Source: Halomonas binhaiensis
GTDB taxonomy: Bacteria; Pseudomonadota; Gammaproteobacteria; Pseudomonadales; Halomonadaceae
Direction of reading: 5' to 3'
Length of the DNA: 64,000 bases
Assembly (NCBI RefSeq): GCF_008329985.2
Contig: NZ_CP038437.2
Coordinates: forward strand, 3,038,001-3,102,000
Position numbers and translations under genes: made by a program. The stretch's first letter is position 1. The number at the start of each line of letters is the position of its first letter. This document shows positions 54,344 to 63,904 of the stretch, in pieces. Under the pieces are notes generated by a model. It was not told where the DNA came from, ran no database searches, and worked only from the letters and a program-made list of their open reading frames with translations.

Positions 54344-54949
54344 TTAACCGAAAATGGAGAGAATGATTCTTTCTCCATAGCCCCACAGCAATACCGTCAT
54401 GCCAAGCATGGCTTCCAGCACCAGCACCCCAAAGGCCAAGGTAGTGCTGGAAACAATAAAGCCTTCCTTCTGACTGATGTTGAGAAAGGATGGAATACCG
54501 ATGTATAGCAGATAAGCTGTGTAGCATAGACCGATAATCCCGGCCAGCATGCACAGCCACACCAATGGATAGACAGCGACGATACCACTGAGGAACATGG
54601 GCGTAGCGATATAACCAGCAAAAATGATGCACTGGCTCTGGCTTGGTGGCTTGGGATAGCGCTTGGCCATGTAGCGAATCACCTTGCCTACTGCATAGAC
54701 CGCAGCCAACATCACCACATAAAAGACAATTCCCGCACCCAGGGCATCGAGATAACTCAACTGGATGGTCGTACCACTGCCCAGGCTCCACCCCACCTGA
54801 GTCGTTCCGATGTAGGCACTAATCACCGGCACCGCCGCCATCAACAACACATGATGAGCGTAAAGGTGATCTATCGTCTCGCGTTCTTCCTTGATCTGTT
54901 TCCATTCACGATGCGGGTGGGCCATCAAACCCCAGACGTGTGTCAGCAT
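54344..54949 (-). CDS. Yip1-family membrane protein
   Basis: The 201-residue protein has an N-terminal amphipathic stretch (VWGLMAHPHREWKQIKEERE) and five hydrophobic segments, a pattern typical of the Yip1/DUF1282 (YohC-like) proteins. Function is not established for bacterial members. It is alone on its strand, downstream of nothing obvious, and separated from the cyo operon by the cyo terminator. Confidence 0.75.
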   Translation of the reverse strand: MLTHVWGLMAHPHREWKQIKEERETIDHLYAHHVLLMAAVPVISAYIGTTQVGWSLGSGTTIQLSYLDALGAGIVFYVVMLAAVYAVGKVIRYMAKRYPKPPSQSQCIIFAGYIATPMFLSGIVAVYPLVWLCMLAGIIGLCYTAYLLYIGIPSFLNISQKEGFIVSSTTLAFGVLVLEAMLGMTVLLWGYGERIILSIFG

Positions 54950-55120
54950 ACTGACTCCCTCCTATACCGCATAATCAGGCGGGTGAAGCCGCCATCCCCT
55001 TGTAACCAGCATTACCTTCAGTTCTCAGTATAGATACGAATCCTTGCTTTGCTTCTTCATACCTCAACGCTTCACTCTATTGGCTAGGCCATGAATTCAT
55101 GGTCTTTCGCCAGAGCAGGA

Positions 55121-55152
55121 CAAAAAAACCGGGCCGCTCAAGGCGGCCCGGT
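55121..55152 (-). terminator. Terminator of the cyoABCDE operon
   Basis: The 10-bp perfect stem ACCGGGCCGC / GCGGCCCGGT (55128-55152) has a five-base loop and, on the minus strand, a run of seven T. It lies about 40 bp past cyoE. Confidence 0.88.
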
Positions 55153-55188
55153 CAGCATGTCGGTCAGGGAATGACTTACTTGCTTATA

Positions 55189-56079
55189 TCAATACATCGA
55201 TGTCCATAGCGGCACACCAGGCATCAATGTTGCATCCAACGACATCATCACGCTCATGGCCGTGATGGTCAGGATCGAGATTCCGAACACCTGACGCGCC
55301 CAACGCACATTGTCTTCCGTGCGATAGCCCTTGGCTGCGATATACAACCAATAAATACCCAGCACAGAAGTCACGATGAGGTACCCCGGACCAGCATACC
55401 CCGCCAGGCTCAGCGACAATGCTGCACCGAGAAAGGCCAGGATGTAGCCGATGATATGATGCTTGGCAGTACCAATTCCACGCACCACAGGGAGTACCGG
55501 GATCTTCGCGGCACGATAATCTTCCATACGGAAGATCGCGATGGCATAGGAATGCGGCATCTGCCACAGACTGAAGATAATCAGCAAGGTCAATGCCCCG
55601 GCATCGAAGCTACCACTGACAGCACAGTAACCGACGACTGGCGGTACCGCACCGGACAGGCTGCCGACCAGAGTGCCGTACTCCGAGTGGCGCTTCATGT
55701 AGAGGCTGTAAATCCCGACATAGACAACGAAACCGAAGGCCGCCAGGCCCACGGTCAACGCATTGGTGCCAAGAGCCAGCAGACCGAAGCCTGCCAGCCC
55801 CAGGATGGTGGCGAATACCAGTGTTGCCGCGGCACTCACCCTACCCTGCACCAGAGGTCGGTTACGGGTACGCTCCATCAGCGCATCGATATCCTGATCG
55901 ATGACGTTGTTGAAGGCACACCCGGACGCAATCACCAACGCCAGACCCAACAGGGCCGAGACAAACACCAGCAAATCGAACTGACCCTGGGCGGCCAGGA
56001 AATAGCCACCCAGAACCGAGATCACATTACCGCCGATAATGCCTGGCTTGGTGATGGTGACGTAGTCTCTGATCATCAT
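55189..56079 (-). CDS. cyoE: Protoheme IX farnesyltransferase (heme O synthase)
   Basis: The 296-residue UbiA-fold enzyme has the Asp-rich prenyl-binding motif [20 protein letters not shown] and the second [20 protein letters not shown], with nine TM helices. It adds farnesyl to heme B, giving heme O for the bo3 oxidase. The start at 56079 (MMIRDYV) is chosen because it gives the standard length and lies 12 bases after the cyoD stop; an upstream frame would overlap cyoD. Confidence 0.93.
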   Translation of the reverse strand: MMIRDYVTITKPGIIGGNVISVLGGYFLAAQGQFDLLVFVSALLGLALVIASGCAFNNVIDQDIDALMERTRNRPLVQGRVSAAATLVFATILGLAGFGLLALGTNALTVGLAAFGFVVYVGIYSLYMKRHSEYGTLVGSLSGAVPPVVGYCAVSGSFDAGALTLLIIFSLWQMPHSYAIAIFRMEDYRAAKIPVLPVVRGIGTAKHHIIGYILAFLGAALSLSLAGYAGPGYLIVTSVLGIYWLYIAAKGYRTEDNVRWARQVFGISILTITAMSVMMSLDATLMPGVPLWTSMY

Positions 56080-56090
56080 GTGCTTCGGCG

Positions 56091-56417
56091 TCAGCCGATC
56101 ATCATGTTGAGATGCAGGTGGTACATAATCCACACGGAACCTCCGATGACCAGAACCAGAATCAACACGGTGAAGACAAATGCGTTGAAGTTCCAGCCTT
56201 CATCGGTCTTGGTGCTCATGTGCATGAACAGGATCAACTGAACCAGCACCTGGGCCACCGCGGTTGCCACGATGATAGCCAGAGTGGCATCCAGTTCGAA
56301 GGATCCCGCCATCACGACCCCAAAGGGAATGATGGTCAGCACGATGGACAGAATCAGGCCAATGACATAGGACTTGACACTGCCATGGCTATGTTCGCTA
56401 GGCGCTTGTCCGCTCAT
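56091..56417 (-). CDS. cyoD: Cytochrome bo3 quinol oxidase subunit IV
   Basis: The 108-residue protein has three TM helices ([60 protein letters not shown]), the length and shape of CyoD, which helps assemble the oxidase. It lies one base after the cyoC stop region (56419), within the cyo operon. Confidence 0.93.
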   Translation of the reverse strand: MSGQAPSEHSHGSVKSYVIGLILSIVLTIIPFGVVMAGSFELDATLAIIVATAVAQVLVQLILFMHMSTKTDEGWNFNAFVFTVLILVLVIGGSVWIMYHLHLNMMIG

Positions 56418-56418
56418 A

Positions 56419-57042
56419 TCACAGGGCTCCCATCAGGTAGACGAAGGAGAAGACGCAGATCCAGACGATGTCCAGGAAGTGCCAGAACAAGCTCAGGCAC
56501 ATGATCCGCGGACGCGTCATGTCGGTGAGTCCCATCTTCTTCACCTGGATCAGCATCACCAGGATCCAGATCAGACCGAAGGTCACGTGCAGACCGTGAG
56601 TACCGACCAGGGTGAAGAACGCAGACAGGAAGGCACTGCGGTCAGGGCCAAAGCCTTCATGAATCAGGTGCTGGAACTCGTAGATTTCCATGCCCACGAA
56701 GCCTGCGCCCAGGATGAAGGTGACCAACAGCCAGTTGAATACCGCCTTGGCCTTGTTGGCATTCATCGACAGCACGGCCATGCCGTAGGTGAAACTCGAG
56801 AACAACAGCAGGAAGGTCTCGACCAGCACGAAGGGCAGTTCAAAGATCTCGGATGCCGTAGGACCGCCGGCCGTGCCTTTCATCAGCACAGCAAAGGTAG
56901 CGAACAGTGATCCGAAGATCATCAGGTCGCTCATCAAGTAGATCCAGAAGCCGAAGACCTTGGTGCCTGCAGCGTCGTGGTGATCATGGTCATGCCCATC
57001 GTGGGCATGACCTGCGTGGTTAGTCAGAGTATCAGTCGCCAT
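56419..57042 (-). CDS. cyoC: Cytochrome bo3 quinol oxidase subunit III
   Basis: This 207-residue protein has five TM helices (E. coli CyoC has 204 residues) and the motifs [20 protein letters not shown] and [16 protein letters not shown]. The N terminus is unusually His-rich ([18 protein letters not shown]), a feature of many CyoC proteins. Its start abuts the cyoB stop at 57042 by one shared base. Confidence 0.94.
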   Translation of the reverse strand: MATDTLTNHAGHAHDGHDHDHHDAAGTKVFGFWIYLMSDLMIFGSLFATFAVLMKGTAGGPTASEIFELPFVLVETFLLLFSSFTYGMAVLSMNANKAKAVFNWLLVTFILGAGFVGMEIYEFQHLIHEGFGPDRSAFLSAFFTLVGTHGLHVTFGLIWILVMLIQVKKMGLTDMTRPRIMCLSLFWHFLDIVWICVFSFVYLMGAL

Positions 57043-59024
57043 TACGCCTGCATCTCCACTCGTTTTTGGTGCTCGCGCTCAATGCGCTCGACTTCAGCCG
57101 CCGGCACGTAGTAATCGACGTCGGTACGGAAGATACGCGCCATGAACACAGCGAACATGCCCAACGCAGAAACGATCGCCAGCCACCAGATATGCCAGAT
57201 CAGGGCAAAGCCGAAGACAATGGAGATCGCCCCCATGACAGGACCTTCCCAAGTGTCCTTGGGCATATGGATGTCCTGGTAAGGCGGCTTGGACAGCGGC
57301 GCCTTGCCACCGTTCTTCTGCTTGTCATCCCAATAAGCGTCGATATCGCTGACATCGGGCAGATGGGCAAAGTTGTAGAACGGCGCCGGAGAGGAAGTGG
57401 ACCACTCCAGAGTACGACCGCCCCACGGGTCGCCAGTCACGTCGGCATTCTTCTTGCGATCGCGAATACTGACAGCGAACTGGATCACGGTGCACAGGAT
57501 ACCCATTAGGATGATCACGGCACCCACCCAGGCAACGATCATCAGCGGCTGCCACTCGGTGTTCTCGTAAGTGTTCATGCGGCGTGCAGCGCCGAAGAAG
57601 CTCAGCACGTACAGCGGCATGAAGGCCATGTAGAAACCGACCAGCCAGCACCAGAAGGAACGTTTGCCCCACTTCTCGTCCAGCGTGAAACCGAAGGCCT
57701 TCGGGAACCAGTAGGTCAGGCCGGCCAGCATGCCGAACACCACACCGCCGATGATGACGTTATGGAAGTGTGCAATGACGAACAGCGTGTTATGCAGCAC
57801 GAAGTTGGCCGCAGGCACGGACAGCATCACACCGGTCATGCCACCCAGAGTGAAGGTGATGATGAAGCCGATGGTCCACAGCACTGGAGAAGTGAACTCG
57901 ATGCGACCACGGTACATGGTGAACAGCCAGTTGAACACCTTCACCCCGGTGGGGATGGCGATGATCATCGTCATGATGCCGAAGAAGGCGTTGACGTTGG
58001 CCCCTGCGCCCATGGTGAAGAAGTGGTGCAGCCACACGATGAACGACAGCACGGTAATGGCCACGGTCGCCCAGACCATGGTGCCGTAACCGAACAGACG
58101 CTTGCGGGCGAAGGTCGCGATGACCTCGGAGAATACACCGAATGCCGGCAGGATCAGGATGTATACCTCGGGGTGACCCCAGACCCAGATCAAGTTGACA
58201 TACATCATGATGTTGCCACCGAAATCGGTGGTAAAGAAGTGCATGCCCAGATAACGGTCAAGCGTCAGCAGTGCAATGGTCGCCGTCAGTACCGGGAAGG
58301 AAGCAATGATCAGGACGTTGGCGCACAGCGAAGTCCAGGTGAAGATCGGCATGCGGAACAGCGTCATGCCCTTGGTACGCATCTTCATGATGGTCACGAA
58401 GAAGTTGATACCCGTCAGGGTCGTACCGATACCTGATATCTGTAGTGCCCATATCCAGTAGTCCACCCCGACTCCGGGACTGAACTCCTTGCCCGATAAT
58501 GGTGCGTAGGCCAGCCAACCAGTGGTGGCGAACTCACCGACCACCAGGGAGATGTTGACCAGCACGACACCGGCAACGAACAACCAGAAGCTGAGGTTGT
58601 TCATGAACGGGAAGGCCACGTCACGGGCACCGATCTGCAACGGTACCACCAGGTTCATCAGACCGATGACCATGGGCATGGCAACGAAGAAGATCATGAT
58701 CACGCCATGGGCGGTGAAGATCTGGTCATAGTGATGCGGCGGCAGATAGCCCTCGGCGCCGCCTGCGGCCATGGCCTGCTGGGTCCGCATCATGATGGCA
58801 TCGGCGAAGCCGCGAATCAGCATCACCAGCGAGACGAGGAAGTACATGATACCGAGTTTCTTGTGGTCGACGGAGGTCAGCCACTCGGTCCATAGGTATT
58901 TCCACTTCTTGAAATACGTCAGAGCACCCACAACCCCGACACCAACAATCGCGATGACCATTGCGGTCACCATGATGATTGGCTCGTGGAAAGGGATCGC
59001 GTCCAGGGTAAGTTTTCCGAACAT
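57042..59024 (-). CDS. cyoB: Cytochrome bo3 quinol oxidase subunit I
   Basis: The 660-residue heme-copper oxidase catalytic subunit has the binuclear-centre histidines in [17 protein letters not shown] and [19 protein letters not shown], the heme His pair in [13 protein letters not shown] and the low-spin heme His in [15 protein letters not shown]'s neighbouring helix. It is E. coli-like in length (663). It reduces oxygen with quinol electrons and pumps protons. It starts 3 bp after cyoA. Confidence 0.96.
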   Translation of the reverse strand: MFGKLTLDAIPFHEPIIMVTAMVIAIVGVGVVGALTYFKKWKYLWTEWLTSVDHKKLGIMYFLVSLVMLIRGFADAIMMRTQQAMAAGGAEGYLPPHHYDQIFTAHGVIMIFFVAMPMVIGLMNLVVPLQIGARDVAFPFMNNLSFWLFVAGVVLVNISLVVGEFATTGWLAYAPLSGKEFSPGVGVDYWIWALQISGIGTTLTGINFFVTIMKMRTKGMTLFRMPIFTWTSLCANVLIIASFPVLTATIALLTLDRYLGMHFFTTDFGGNIMMYVNLIWVWGHPEVYILILPAFGVFSEVIATFARKRLFGYGTMVWATVAITVLSFIVWLHHFFTMGAGANVNAFFGIMTMIIAIPTGVKVFNWLFTMYRGRIEFTSPVLWTIGFIITFTLGGMTGVMLSVPAANFVLHNTLFVIAHFHNVIIGGVVFGMLAGLTYWFPKAFGFTLDEKWGKRSFWCWLVGFYMAFMPLYVLSFFGAARRMNTYENTEWQPLMIVAWVGAVIILMGILCTVIQFAVSIRDRKKNADVTGDPWGGRTLEWSTSSPAPFYNFAHLPDVSDIDAYWDDKQKNGGKAPLSKPPYQDIHMPKDTWEGPVMGAISIVFGFALIWHIWWLAIVSALGMFAVFMARIFRTDVDYYVPAAEVERIEREHQKRVEMQA

Positions 59025-59027
59025 AGT

Positions 59028-60074
59028 TTACTCCGCTGCCTCCGCGCTCATGGGCTCGTCGCGAGACTCGGGTGCTTGATGAGAGTCAGTGACATCCTCG
59101 GACTCCACGGCCTCATGAGACTCATCGTCTTCACTTGCGTCATGAGCCTTGCCGCCATGACCGAACAAGTGACGATTACCTTCCTGCTCAGCCATATGAG
59201 CGGCATGAGCCTCGTTGCCATTGAGGAAGCTCTTGACGATGGACTCGTACAGACCCGGGGATACCTGGGAGAAGTACTGGATCTCGTTGTGCTCGGTAGG
59301 AGCAGCCAGAGCGTAGTACTCATCCGGATAGGTCAGAGTGTCTGAAGATTCCTTGACCTTGGCTACCCAAGCATCGAAGTCCTCGACGGAACCGACGTGG
59401 GCCTTGAAGGTCATACCGGAGAAGCCAGGACCGCTGTAATTGGATGAGCGACCGTTGTAGACACCCTGCTCATTGGCGATCAGGTGAACGTCGTTATCCA
59501 TCCCGGCCATGGCATAGATCTGGCTGCCCAGGCGAGGAATGAAGAAGGAGTTCATGACCGAGCCAGAGCTGACACGGAAGCGCACCGGAGTGTCCTCGGG
59601 GAAAGCCAGCTCATTGACCGTTGCGATGCCCTGCTCCGGATAGATGAACAGCCACTTCCAGTCCAGTGACACTGCCTGGATCTCCATCGGCTCGTTCTGA
59701 CCTTCCTTCGCCTCAAGAGGCTTGTGAGGATCAAGGCTGTGGGAGGTGTACCAGGTCAGCACCGCCAGGAAGACAATGATGACGCAGGGGATGAACCAGA
59801 CGATCGCTTCGATCACAGTGGAATGTGACCAATCGGGAGCGTAGGTAGCATCCTTGTTACCGCGGCGATAACGCCACGCAAATACCAGAGTCAGCACAAT
59901 GACCGGTACCACCACGATCTGCATCAGACCGAAGGCAGTGAGGATCAGAGTACGCTGCTCCTGACCGATTTCCCCCTTGGGGTCCAGCAAGGCTGAACTA
60001 CAGCCCGCCAGCACCAGGGGTAGCGCGAGCATCAGCACTAGGCCTAGCATGCGCAAATATGACTTTCTTCTCAT
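59028..60074 (-). CDS. cyoA: Cytochrome bo3 quinol oxidase subunit II
   Basis: The 348-residue lipoprotein has a lipobox LVLAGC (Cys25), two TM helices, and a cupredoxin-like domain (LDWKWLFIYPEQGIATVNEL, SVMNSFFIPRLGSQIYAMAG, NYSGPGFSGMTFKAHV) without the CuA ligands, as expected for a quinol oxidase. About 50 extra acidic and His-containing residues follow the normal end (KAHDASEDDESHEAVESEDV). E. coli CyoA has 315 residues. The ATG at 60074 has GAGG upstream. Confidence 0.94.
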   Translation of the reverse strand: MRRKSYLRMLGLVLMLALPLVLAGCSSALLDPKGEIGQEQRTLILTAFGLMQIVVVPVIVLTLVFAWRYRRGNKDATYAPDWSHSTVIEAIVWFIPCVIIVFLAVLTWYTSHSLDPHKPLEAKEGQNEPMEIQAVSLDWKWLFIYPEQGIATVNELAFPEDTPVRFRVSSGSVMNSFFIPRLGSQIYAMAGMDNDVHLIANEQGVYNGRSSNYSGPGFSGMTFKAHVGSVEDFDAWVAKVKESSDTLTYPDEYYALAAPTEHNEIQYFSQVSPGLYESIVKSFLNGNEAHAAHMAEQEGNRHLFGHGGKAHDASEDDESHEAVESEDVTDSHQAPESRDEPMSAEAAE

Positions 60075-60117
60075 GTAGCGACCTCGTCCGGGCGTGGAGG
60101 CGGAATACCAGAGCTCA

Positions 60118-60177
60118 CGAGCCTTGCTCAAGCACTGCCAATAGCCGAAAGCTACTGGTTCTGCTTGAGCAAGCTCG
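60118..60177. repeat. Inverted repeat in the cyoA leader
   Basis: CTTGCTCAAGCA (60123-60134) and TGCTTGAGCAAG (60162-60173) are perfect inverses, extended by CGAG/CTCG with one bulge, with a 27-base loop. It lies 44 bases upstream of the cyoA start and could form an RNA stem in the leader or bind a regulator. Confidence 0.75.
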
Positions 60178-60312
60178 CACGTGCCAAGGCGGCCCGGCGG
60201 GGTGGAGGAAAACGCTGTCATCCCTTGTCAGGAGCGAAATCCATGTGCATTGCCTCCGGCTTGGCGAAAGCCAGTTGCAATGAGCCCACCTACGCCTTCC
60301 CCAATGGCGATA

Positions 60313-60351
60313 TCCCATTCTGCCCCCCATGTGATGGGAGGCAGAATGGGA
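60313..60351. repeat. Long nearly perfect hairpin upstream of cyoA
   Basis: Two 18-bp arms (TCCCATTCTGCCCCCCAT at 60313-60330, and its inverse at 60334-60351) are separated by GTG and contain a single mismatch. No T-run follows on either strand, so it is not a normal terminator. It lies between the end of the DeoR-type gene and cyoA. Confidence 0.85.
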
Positions 60352-60552
60352 CAGCGCATATTGTCGGCACATGTCCCTCGAAAGAGAAGCGACGATTTGC
60401 CGCAGGGTGTCGCACCGCCTTGCGGCGCCAACCATAAACCGAGAGAGCTTCAAGCTCCAGTCGAACTGCAGGAAAAATTGGCAGGAACGGGAACGATAAA
60501 GAGCTTGCCCACCCCACTCCCTAATCGCTCCCGGCTGATTCTGAATAAAGAC

Positions 60553-61317
60553 TCACATGGTGATCAAACGTGGTATGAGATCGGGAATATCGGCCAGTGC
60601 ACTGGCAGCTCGATCATGGGTCACGATGATGTCCACATCAGACAAGGCGCCAAAAAAGGCAGGGCGCAGACAATCCCACTTGCTGTCATCGAATACCAGA
60701 ATACGCTGAGCAGCAGTTTCTATCACTGCCTGCTTGGGGGCCACTTCATGAAAATGAAAGCAACTGAGCCCACGCTGGGGATGCACCCCCGCGGCAGAGA
60801 TGAAAGCACGATTGATACCCAGCGCCCGGATCTGTGCAGCCATGTCATCCCCTTCGAAAGACTGGGACACCCTGCGATAGCGGCCTCCGAGCAGAATCAG
60901 GCGCACATCATCCAGAGCACTGACCGCATTGGCGACATTGAGTGCATAGGTCACTACCGTCAGCCCCTGGCGCTTGCCCAGTTCACTCGCCAAGGGCAGC
61001 AATGTGGTACCACAATCGATGAACAGGGTATCGCCATCATCAATGCAGGATAGTGCATGCCGACACAGAGACGCCTTGATCTCGGCACCACGCATCTGCT
61101 GCGTGCTGAGGTCGTACGTTGGCATGTAATGGGGGTCATCACGGCGCACCAGATATCCCCCCATCAGACTGAGAAGGCTATCTCTGGAAGACACGTCACG
61201 CCTCAGCGTCATCTCCGACACACCACACAGTTTGGCGGCATCGGCCAGATGCAGGCTTCCCCCACTGACCAGCGCCTGCAGCAAACGTTCCTGCCGCTCC
61301 ACACCCCGTCGATTCAT
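60553..61317 (-). CDS. DeoR-family transcriptional repressor
   Basis: The 254-residue protein has an N-terminal DeoR helix-turn-helix (ERQERLLQALVSGGSLHLAD, CGVSEMTLRRDV; residues 6-45) and a C-terminal sugar-phosphate-binding domain (DDGDTLFIDCGTTLLPLASE, VTYALNVANAVSAL, LLGGRYRRVSQSFEGDD, VFDDSKWD). It is divergent from tsx-nupC-deoC and 405 bp from it, so it is the probable repressor of nucleoside uptake and deoxyribose catabolism, with deoxyribose-5-phosphate the expected inducer. The ATG at 61317 fits the standard 252-residue length. Confidence 0.85.
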   Translation of the reverse strand: MNRRGVERQERLLQALVSGGSLHLADAAKLCGVSEMTLRRDVSSRDSLLSLMGGYLVRRDDPHYMPTYDLSTQQMRGAEIKASLCRHALSCIDDGDTLFIDCGTTLLPLASELGKRQGLTVVTYALNVANAVSALDDVRLILLGGRYRRVSQSFEGDDMAAQIRALGINRAFISAAGVHPQRGLSCFHFHEVAPKQAVIETAAQRILVFDDSKWDCLRPAFFGALSDVDIIVTHDRAASALADIPDLIPRLITM

Positions 61318-61402
61318 CAAGCCATTCTCTCCACCCAGTTCACTCCATCCCGTCCATTTGTGCCTCAGGCACATCCCCGCGCCTCTCTACGTCATCCACC
61401 TC

Positions 61403-61447
61403 ATTCCCTCTATTCCCTCTATTCCCTCTATTACCTCAATTCCCTCC
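61403..61447. repeat. Five 9-bp tandem repeats upstream of the DeoR-type gene
   Basis: Three perfect ATTCCCTCT units (61403-61429) are followed by two variants (ATTACCTCA, ATTCCCTCC). They lie about 90-130 bases upstream of the repressor start, in its 5' leader or promoter. Confidence 0.9.
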
Positions 61448-61614
61448 ATCTCATGCCCCTCTTCCCGGCATTCTCTCAGCTTTATGACATATGGCTGATT
61501 CATGGGCGCCCAGATAAATCATTCTATCGCCTGAGTGCAGGGTGCCCAGGATCATAAGGTTCTCACCAGATTTCACTACTCGACCTTTGCGTTAGGGCAT
61601 AGTTAGAGCAGAAA

Positions 61615-61644
61615 TGTTAAAAAAATCACATTCACTGTTATAAT
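61615..61644 (+). promoter_or_regulatory. Promoter of tsx-nupC with a CRP-like site
   Basis: A perfect -10 (TATAAT, 61639-61644) lies 79 bases before the tsx ATG. TGTTA-N6-TCACA (61615-61630) matches the CRP consensus TGTGA-N6-TCACA at nine of ten positions and covers the -35 region, centred about 28 bases before the likely start of transcription. Confidence 0.55.
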
Positions 61645-61722
61645 GCTATCAGCATTTCCGAGGTGTCCCCGCACCACCCCGTCTCCTACTAACAATAAAG
61701 TTACCCAACTCGAGATCCTTTG

Positions 61723-62529
61723 ATGTCCCGTTATACTTCCCTGGTTTCTACCACCGTCTTTTCCTGCGCCCTTGCCGCACTGCCTTCAGCAGCCAATGCT
61801 TCCAGCCCGCAATGGTCGTTCGGCAACGTTTCCGTCAACTATCTGGACTGGTCCAACGGCACCGAAAAGCGAACTGCCACCAACGCGGCCAAGAGCGACT
61901 TCGTCTATCTCGAACTTGAAGGGGGAATGGGCTATTCCTGGGGTGAGTTCTACGGTTTCTTCGATATCGAGAATCCCGGCCACGACCAGTTCGATGAAGG
62001 CAGCGACGGCAAGGACAACCTGCGTACTGCGGGCAAGGTGACATCCCATCTCTATCTCGGCGACACCCCCTTCTCCGTCTATCTGCACCTCTATGACTTC
62101 CGTGACTACGGCTTTCATAGCCGTGAACAGGACCAGATCCTGGGGCTTGGCTATCGCCATACCTTCGGTAATGGCCTGTGGATCAAACCCTTCATCGGTG
62201 CCGCTCGAGTCCAGAGCAGTGGTTATACCGGTATGAACGGCGGCATGCTGGGCTGGGTCGCCGGTTATGACTTCAATGCCCTGGGTCAGAACTTCAGCCT
62301 GACAAACTGGCATGAACAGACCTTCGCCCGGGATGATGACTATCTCGAGCAGAACTACGTTGGCGCCAAGGCCGACGAGATTGGCACCAACGGCGCTGTT
62401 GCCCTGTGGTGGCACCCTACCAGGATGCTGACCACGGGCCTCCAGTACCGTTATTCAGATGAAAAGTTAGGCTCGCCGGGCCAGTACCAGAACGCCGTGA
62501 TCTACTCTCTTAAGTTCAACTTCTTGTAA
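61723..62529 (+). CDS. tsx: Tsx/OmpK-family nucleoside-specific outer-membrane channel
   Basis: The 268-residue protein has a signal peptide ([20 protein letters not shown]), then a 12-stranded barrel of the Tsx/OmpK family ([55 protein letters not shown]) ending in aromatic SLKFNFL. Tsx lets nucleosides cross the outer membrane. The transporter and deoC that follow support the role. A TTG one codon upstream is the alternative start. Confidence 0.88.
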   Translation: MSRYTSLVSTTVFSCALAALPSAANASSPQWSFGNVSVNYLDWSNGTEKRTATNAAKSDFVYLELEGGMGYSWGEFYGFFDIENPGHDQFDEGSDGKDNLRTAGKVTSHLYLGDTPFSVYLHLYDFRDYGFHSREQDQILGLGYRHTFGNGLWIKPFIGAARVQSSGYTGMNGGMLGWVAGYDFNALGQNFSLTNWHEQTFARDDDYLEQNYVGAKADEIGTNGAVALWWHPTRMLTTGLQYRYSDEKLGSPGQYQNAVIYSLKFNFL

Positions 62530-62545
62530 GAAGGCGACCGAACCT

Positions 62546-63811
62546 ATGACGCTTATCATGAGTCTGGTGGGCATGGCGACTCTCGTCATCATCGCGATCC
62601 TGTTTTCCAGCAATCGTCGCGCTATTCGCCTGCGTACGGTACTAGGAGCCTTCGTCATACAGGCAGGGCTCGGCGCCTTCGTTCTTTATGTTCCTTTTGG
62701 CCAGAAAGTGCTGAAGACCATTTCCGATGCGGTCAGCCAGGTGGTGGCATACGCCAACGATGGTATTGGCTTCGTCTTCGGTAACCTGGCCAATGTCGAC
62801 AGCACCGGCTTCGTCTTTGCAGTGAAAGTGCTGCCGGTCATCATCTTCTTTTCTTCCTTGACCGCCGTGCTCTATTACCTGGGCATCATGCAGTGGGTGG
62901 TGAAACTGCTTGGGGGGGCCTTGCAGAAGGTACTTGGCACCTCGCGCACAGAGTCCCTTTCCGCAACAGCCAATATCTTTGTTGGCCAGACCGAAGCCCC
63001 GCTGGTGGTTCGTCCCTATATTGCCGGCATGACCCAGTCACAGCTGTTTGCCGTGATGTGTGGTGGCCTGGCATCAGTGGCAGGCTCTGTCCTGGCTGGC
63101 TACGCGGCTCTTGGAATTCCCATGGAATATCTGGTCGCTGCTTCCTTCATGGCGGCTCCTGGTGGCCTGTTGTTCGCTAAGCTGCTGATGCCGGAGACGG
63201 ATCCTGAAGCCGACCAGGCGGAACACCGTGTGGAGCAGATTGAGGAGGATGACAAGCCCAGCAATGTCCTTGATGCCGCCGCCTCAGGCGCTTCTTCCGG
63301 TTTGATGCTGGCCGCCAATGTCGGCGCCATGTTGCTGGCCTTCATCGGTCTGATCGCGCTGATCAATGGCATTCTCGGCGGTGTCGGTGGCTGGGTTGGC
63401 ATCGACAGCCTGAGTCTGGAGATGATTCTTGGCTGGCTGTTCTCTCCACTGGCTTTCCTGCTGGGCGTTCCCTGGAACGAAGCGACCTTGGCGGGCTCAT
63501 TCATTGGCCAGAAACTGGTCGTCAATGAGTTTGTCGCCTTCATCAACCTGGCACCCTATATCGATGGACAGCAGTTGGTGGAAAGCACTGGCCAGGTCAT
63601 GAGCCAGCATACAGCGGCCATACTGTCCTTTGCCTTGTGTGGTTTCGCCAACTTCTCTTCCATCGCCATCCTGCTTGGTGGACTGGGTAGCCTGGCACCC
63701 AGTCGCCGCCACGAGATCGCGCGTTTTGGCATCAAGGCGGTTCTTGCCGGAACACTGTCCAATCTGATGTCCGCCTGTATCGCCGGCTTTTTCATTACCC
63801 TCGGCGCCTGA
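62546..63811 (+). CDS. nupC: Concentrative nucleoside transporter (CNT/NupC family)
   Basis: The 421-residue inner-membrane protein has the CNT hallmarks: [17 protein letters not shown] and NEFVAFINL, both nucleoside-site motifs, with about ten TM helices. It imports nucleosides with protons or sodium. It starts 16 bp after tsx and precedes deoC, so it feeds deoxynucleosides to that pathway. Residues 228-250 form an acidic cytosolic loop ([18 protein letters not shown]). Confidence 0.92.
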   Translation: MTLIMSLVGMATLVIIAILFSSNRRAIRLRTVLGAFVIQAGLGAFVLYVPFGQKVLKTISDAVSQVVAYANDGIGFVFGNLANVDSTGFVFAVKVLPVIIFFSSLTAVLYYLGIMQWVVKLLGGALQKVLGTSRTESLSATANIFVGQTEAPLVVRPYIAGMTQSQLFAVMCGGLASVAGSVLAGYAALGIPMEYLVAASFMAAPGGLLFAKLLMPETDPEADQAEHRVEQIEEDDKPSNVLDAAASGASSGLMLAANVGAMLLAFIGLIALINGILGGVGGWVGIDSLSLEMILGWLFSPLAFLLGVPWNEATLAGSFIGQKLVVNEFVAFINLAPYIDGQQLVESTGQVMSQHTAAILSFALCGFANFSSIAILLGGLGSLAPSRRHEIARFGIKAVLAGTLSNLMSACIAGFFITLGA

Positions 63812-63824
63812 TTACTGCTTACCT

Positions 63825-63848
63825 CCGGGCCCAGATGGGCCCGGTTCT
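63825..63848 (+). terminator. Hairpin between nupC and deoC
   Basis: The stem CCGGGCCC / GGGCCCGG (63825-63844) with an AGAT loop is followed by TTCT, 14 bases after nupC. It may partly end transcription or protect the nupC mRNA, as deoC follows 61 bases later. Confidence 0.55.
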
Positions 63849-63904
63849 ACGGAAACGCCGGTGGCTCTCTTTCTCTCGTCTCGGCCTTCCCATGGAGTCA
63901 TTCA

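Larger units (their letters stand above)
60075..60552. other. Intergenic region between the DeoR-type gene and cyoA
   Basis: This 478-bp gap is too long for a simple promoter. It holds two inverted repeats (60118-60177 and 60313-60351) and no convincing gene; short overlapping ORFs here have no family features. The cyoA promoter is expected inside it, but I see no clear -35/-10 pair. Confidence 0.7.
61318..61722. other. Regulatory gap between the repressor gene and tsx
   Basis: This 405-bp gap holds a 9-bp tandem array near the repressor start, and a CRP-like site with a -10 box near tsx. Only short proline/serine-rich shadow frames occur otherwise. Confidence 0.7.

Noticed and set aside
60181..61053. 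A 290-codon plus-strand frame spanning the cyoA-DeoR gap
   Set aside because: Most of it is antisense to the DeoR-type gene and no domain is recognisable.
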